From: Pocillopora verrucosa
Taxonomy: Eukaryota > Cnidaria > Anthozoa > Scleractinia > Pocilloporidae
Direction of reading: 5' to 3'
Assembly (NCBI RefSeq): GCF_036669915.1
Contig: NC_089320.1
Location: forward strand, 1,468,245-1,532,244
Length of the DNA: 64,000 nt
Part shown: positions 59,277 to 64,000 of the stretch, piece by piece
Layout: each line of letters starts with the position of its first letter
How positions within the stretch are numbered: the stretch's first letter is position 1
Made by a program: the position numbers and the translations under genes
Notes under the pieces: generated by a model
The model's database searches: none
What the model was told of the DNA's origin: nothing
What the model saw: only the letters and a program-made list of their open reading frames with translations

Positions 59277-61370
59277 CTTCAAGAAGACCGTCTCCGCCAA
59301 CCACACACTAACCACCGGTGTCGCGAAAATCTCTTATATTGATCAAAATTTGAAAGGCCTAATTTAGGTCACAGTAACTTGTTAGTAAAATCTAGATCAC
59401 CTATAAACGAAACTAGATCACCTAAACAGGAAGCCGTTCCGAGTAAGACTTGCCACCGTCGCTGATTTTGGTCTTTCAACTTCGCTCAGAGAACCGAAGT
59501 TTGAAGTCAAATTTTGGATAGTACTTACAATTAATCCTTCAAGTGACTAAATTTGGGAATAAATGGCTGTCCTCGAGATCCCTGTCAGTGAAGTTCTGAT
59601 CATAAGTTCACAACATGCGGTATTGTTTATAAATTATCATGATTTAATATTCAGAACTCGAGCATAATCAATTCCGTGCACTCTTGTTAATGACCTCCAG
59701 TGGGCAAGGCTATTGTTACGTTTGACAACATATTCGCCTTCATCCGATTCTTATGCAAACTTTTAATTGGACTTTTTACCTCTTAAGGCACATAATACTC
59801 AAAAGTCTATCAAAACAAACAAACTTGTGGAAGAACGTATCCTATTCTTGATTGACAAGGCCTTTAAACCGAAAGTGGAAAGAAACGTCGGCCTAAACAA
59901 TAGTAATCTACCAGTCAGACATTTGAATTCAAATCTGTTGACACCGCAATTAATAAATCGGGTTTTGGACCTAATTACTTTGCATTTTATAATACGTTGC
60001 GCACCAATCGATTTAATCATGTACGTAGTTTGTAAACAAGGATCGCGACTCGGTTAGTGCTTTTGCATTTTTTTCGTATTCGGGTAGAGTCTGGGTGCAT
60101 ATTTAGTGCGAAATGAATGAAGGAATTTCCTTCAATTTAGCAGTCGAAGATTAATTGTTTGAAGATTATCTCAAGAAGCTTACACCCACAGGCAAGTGCA
60201 CTACGTAGTCAAAAATATTTACTAGTGCTTACCTATTCTAAGGAATTGCACAAGAAATTATTTAATGACTCGCAAGGGTATGGGTTACCCGTTGGGAACA
60301 TGGTGTTTATTTCAACTTTCTAAACTCAATTTCAGCTTTCTCTAGTCGTTGATTAATCTATGTACTTTAAGAAAATTGGCATGTTATAAATTCTAACTAA
60401 GGGCAAAAAAAAAAAACAAACAAACAAACAAAATTTTGAGCGAATTGTCGGGTTGGTGGGGGCCTCGCCAAGATCACAGAACCAAATTAGATCTAACCGT
60501 TAAATACATTTATTGGCATTAAGAATTATGATTACATCAACTTAAATAACAGTACATGTTTAATTAATATATGTTGGATCTATACTTCGAATTCAATAAA
60601 TACAGTTTGTATATATTATGACTTTGTGTCCATGCAGTCTAAGATAGATTTACCACGTTAAATATGATTTTTGGTCTATGTATGCTACATCTCTCTAATT
60701 GGTTAAGTTATTAAAGAAATGCGCTCGCTACGATTGGTTGGATACTGTGTGCTATCTTGCGCTAATCATCACGGGCGAGGTTAGTTACCGCAGAACTAAC
60801 GCGCAAAGTGCATGCCAGGCGATTTCTTGGTGTCTTTGAAAAAAGGAATCCAGAAAATTGAAAGGAAAAAATGCTGAAGCTCTAGTAGTCACCGAAGACG
60901 GTTTACGGTAAACTCAGGAAGCTAAACACAACGTCTGATCAGTGGTGGCAAGTTTGGTAGTGGTGAGTTTGATATAATGGCGGGCTGATCGGATACCCTG
61001 GAGACTAATCTAAAACAAAATCTTTTCACGACATTCAATCAAATTGCACCATGAAAAGCTTTAGCAAAGCGCGTTTTCGAGAGAAAAAAAATCAGCTGCG
61101 TTCATTTACCAAGCCACTCAAACAAACACATACCTTAAAGGGAAGAAAAAGAAAAACGCGGAAACTCGAGCAAGAGTCGAAATCACGGCGTTAAGTCTTG
61201 ATTATAGCTAAAATAAGAACTTGAGAAACCGAGAATCCTTACCAATGGCGATTCTAACCGATCAAAGCTTTTCGAACTAAACATATCATACTTGTTCCAG
61301 GTTCACTTCCGGTTCCAAGGCTACATTGAAAGTCACTCTTTAGACCGTGTCATCCGTCAGCACCACTCTC
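59277..61370. other. Intergenic: 5' flank of NACHT-WD40 gene and 3' flank of ZC4H2
   Basis: Two - strand genes in the same orientation, 2.1 kb apart. A (CAAA)n run is at about 60410-60432. TTTATT on the + strand at about 60511 could be the ZC4H2 poly(A) signal. The 97-codon + strand frame at 59767-60057 has no coding features. No clear TATA box precedes 59276. Confidence 0.55.
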
Positions 61371-64000
61371 TTAATCTTCGTGTTTCCTTTTAGTTTTCTT
61401 CGGATGTCGAGAACGACTCTTTGCTTTACATAGCGGGCAGATGGGCGCATTCCTGTGAATCTGTTGATGGCAAGACAGGCACGCCTTCATTGGGGGTGGC
61501 TGCTGCTGGCGGAAGTGTCTTTCTCCTGGAGGACCCCGCTTGTTGACGAGCTGCTGGGCAGCTGCTGCTGCGGCAGCTAGCTGGGATGCCACAGGGGGAG
61601 GAGGAGGTTCCTGTGGTTCTGGCTTCCAACCAGGAGGGGCACGCTCGAGAAACCTGAAGAATGAAAGAAGGCAACCATATTTTTTTTCTTTTTTCAATTT
61701 TTTCCTGAATTGAATTAGCTCAAGAAAGACCTACTATTTCAGCTAAGAATTCGTCAGACACTTTCACGTTTATTGTAATCCCAGGCTCAGTGTTAAACGG
61801 TAATGACATCAGTCTGATTAGCACTAATAAATCATAAGTATGAACATGATCATAGTTATTTTTTCTCGTCATAAAATAAGCTCTAAGCACTGCCACTCAT
61901 AAACTGTAGCATAATGCATGATTTTAATTCTCAAACCATACCAAACAAGCGCACATAAAACCCTCGCTAATTTGATGTCTGGGGTTATTACATGCTTCAC
62001 GCCTGTTACTTTTTGAAGCCGTGTTACAATTCACGTGGCCAAAGTAACCACGTTGGGAGTAATGTTATTTTGCCCATTGTTTCTCTTAGTGTCTATACCA
62101 CCGCTGACCCTTTCCCATCAATACATTCGTTTGAAAGGCTACACCTTGAACTGCCAAACTCTTGGCCTACCCACAACCCTTACTAGTTGTGAAACTGTCA
62201 ATTTTTGCGTACAATACATGTACATGAACAATGTGCGGTTTTGTTGACTTAGCAAAAATGTTAAGCTTGTGATGGCTAGCTCAGCATCATTAGCTAACTA
62301 TGGTATATAAAAAACTTTCATTCTATGTACAAAGTATTTTGAGTAGATTCTACTATTACTAACCCTTTACATCCTAATATCAGTATGCATTCTCTCCATA
62401 CTCTTCTCTTAACAGTTCCAAAGAAGCTGACAAGGAGAATTTATTCAACAATCAAGAACCTCTCTAGTTGCCGATAATTTTGTTTAATCCCATGACCTTA
62501 ATGCGGGATTCAGGGGACATTGTAAGGAGAAATTACATGTAGTCTGTTAGTCACTCTTAGGGATCATATGTTTAAAACTGCTAATAAGCTTATCTTCAAC
62601 TAAATGACAACCCCCTTACTCTGCGAGGCTGTTTTCTTCATCCAGGTTAGCTATTTTGTCAAGACCCAAAGAACCCCTCATTTTGTCAACCTCTCTCTTA
62701 AGGGGTTTGTATTCATCATGTAGTCTTCTCAGAGTGTCAAGCCCTCTTTCCCTTTCAGCTTCAGACTGCTTGATGGTATTTTCCATCTACAAGATAGGAG
62801 TAAAAAATAAGATAAAATGTTCCCCAAATTCATTTCTGGACAAGCTTAGTAAAACATCACTCCAAGAAAGGTATAGTTTCCATCCTTGATAAGCTAACTA
62901 TTGAAAAAAAAGACAAGTTAAAAAAAAAAAGAAAAAAAAAAAGAGGCCAGTATTTTGTAAGTCTCAAAACAACAAGCTGAAAACACAAGACCTAACAGAA
63001 AATAAGTAGAGACAAGAAATCTTCATTTGTAGACATTTTTATATCGGAAAGTTACATAAATTAATATTTTGCAAACAAAATAAACAAAACAAAAAATAAC
63101 AAAAACGATCAAAACCAGATTTGCCAAAAAATTCTAAACATTGTTCACATAACTGAGGCACCTAGACACAACATAATGACAATGACCCAATTACACCATT
63201 TTGTATACTGAAAGAGTTTGCATTTCAGGTTAATTGGAAAATATCCTAAAAAAAACCCAACATACAGTACTTCATACTAATTGTGAATATATGAGAATCA
63301 TATATGTGAACTGTGAATTTGAAGAATTGAAAATGAAACTAATCTTGTACATACAAGATTTGAACCCATGACCTCTGAGATACTGGTGCAGTGCTCTACC
63401 AACCGAGCTAACAATCCAACTAAGAGCTGGTCATCATGTTGGTTTGTAATAAACCCATGAGGAGATGAATAAATGACTGTGAATTTATGAAAATCATATT
63501 TGTGAACTGGGATTAAAAAATGAATAAATAGGCAATCCCTGCATTAGGACAAGAAAGGAGAAGGAAAGAAGAAGAAGAAGAAAAAAAGAGAAAAGTCTGT
63601 TACTATGAACAAAAAAAGGGAGGCAAAGGAAAGTTACATGACAAGATCTTGCACATTTACGATGAGGAGCTTAGCCTGTGTGGGTTGGCCTGTGTATCAT
63701 ATAAGTGATTTAACAAGGGACAAGTGTTTCTAGATCAGCCGGAGGAAGTGAGAAGTAACACAACTGTGAATTTCCCTCACACGGGCATGGTAGAGTAGGC
63801 ATTCGTGCCACATTCTAAAGAGATTGGTTTGTAATTCATCAACGAGTATAAATAACAGAAATCTATCCATATGGCATGTTCCACAGATCTTTTAACTTAC
63901 CAAATTGATGTCAGCATGGATAAGTCTAAGTTCCTCTACATGTGCCATTTTCTCATGTAGGAGAGCTTCCATTTCTCCCTTATAGTCCTTAAGTAGTTTA
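61371..64000 (-). CDS. ZC4H2: ZC4H2, C4H2-type zinc finger protein (3' three exons)
   Basis: Nuclear zinc-finger protein; in vertebrates it is linked to neural development and to RNF220-type E3 ligase function (family knowledge). Visible exons in transcript order: >64000-63901, 62786-62620, 61653-61371. Phases join cleanly. The first visible exon encodes coiled-coil sequence ([17 protein letters not shown]), the second MENTIKQSE and [11 protein letters not shown], and the third a proline/alanine-rich linker ([20 protein letters not shown]). The last then ends in the diagnostic C4H2 finger [18 protein letters not shown] and a basic tail [16 protein letters not shown]. Finger and coiled coil are almost word-for word those of vertebrate ZC4H2. 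The start and roughly the first 60 residues lie beyond the right edge. A SINE-like copy sits in the intron between the first two visible exons. Confidence 0.97.
63290..63540 (-). mobile_element. tRNA-derived SINE copy in a ZC4H2 intron
   Basis: On the - strand it carries GTTAGCTCGGTTGG, CACCAGTATCTCAG and CATGGGTTCAAATC, the tRNA-like order seen in the 52.9-53.6 kb cluster. Shared flanking words are AGCTGGTCAT and ATATATGA/ATTTATGAAAATCATA. It is more diverged than the cluster copies. Confidence 0.7.
63550..63600. repeat. GAA/A-rich microsatellite
   Basis: GAAGAAGAAGAAGAAAAAAA and neighbours form a purine-only tract within a ZC4H2 intron. Confidence 0.75.

Noticed and set aside
58903..59304. 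Two further - strand frames over the first NACHT-WD40 exon
   Set aside because: They overlap the DUF4062-like coding frame and are shadow frames of it.

Overview
Organism. The window is from an animal nuclear genome: AT-rich, many short phase-consistent exons with GT..AG introns, tRNA-derived SINE-like units, palindromic MITEs and microsatellites. Several interspersed repeat families look like ones I associate with anthozoan cnidarians, so a stony coral or close relative is my best guess. That is an inference from memory; no search was run.

Layout. (1) 1-41 kb is a duplicated, repeat-laden accessory region. It holds two genes for ZU5/UPA-type proteins on the + strand, here called UPA-1 (14.9-21.7 kb) and UPA-3 (31.3-34.0 kb), plus a wrecked third copy, UPA-2 (37.5-39.4 kb). 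On the - strand, upstream and pointing away, are two paralogous small genes of unknown function, here called M (3.7-7.4 kb) and N (25.2-27.1 kb). The result is two divergent pairs, M/UPA-1 and N/UPA-3. A block beginning at base 1 recurs from 34386. It continues into a copy of the UPA-1 3' region after an internal deletion equivalent to about 16.4 kb, so the left part of the window was duplicated at a spacing of about 34.4 kb and then decayed. (2) 41.2-59.3 kb is one large 28-exon - strand gene for a NACHT-WD40 protein (NWD1/NWD2-like, 1688 residues reconstructed). Its exon lengths sum to a multiple of three. (3) 61.4-64 kb is the 3' part of ZC4H2 on the - strand, running off the right edge.

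How the genes may work together. NACHT-WD40 proteins and UPA-domain proteins (UNC5, PIDD and ankyrin are the known UPA carriers) both belong to signalling-scaffold families. Here the UPA proteins have no visible death domain, UNC5 ectodomain or ankyrin repeats. UPA-3 ends in a short hydrophobic segment that UPA-1 lacks. UPA-1 carries in its first intron a tandem array holding three in-phase micro-exon candidates. Whether the UPA, M/N and NACHT-WD40 products interact cannot be read from sequence; the recurring divergent pairing is the main hint. All exon models were built by hand from splice sites, reading phase and paralog comparison, without transcripts.
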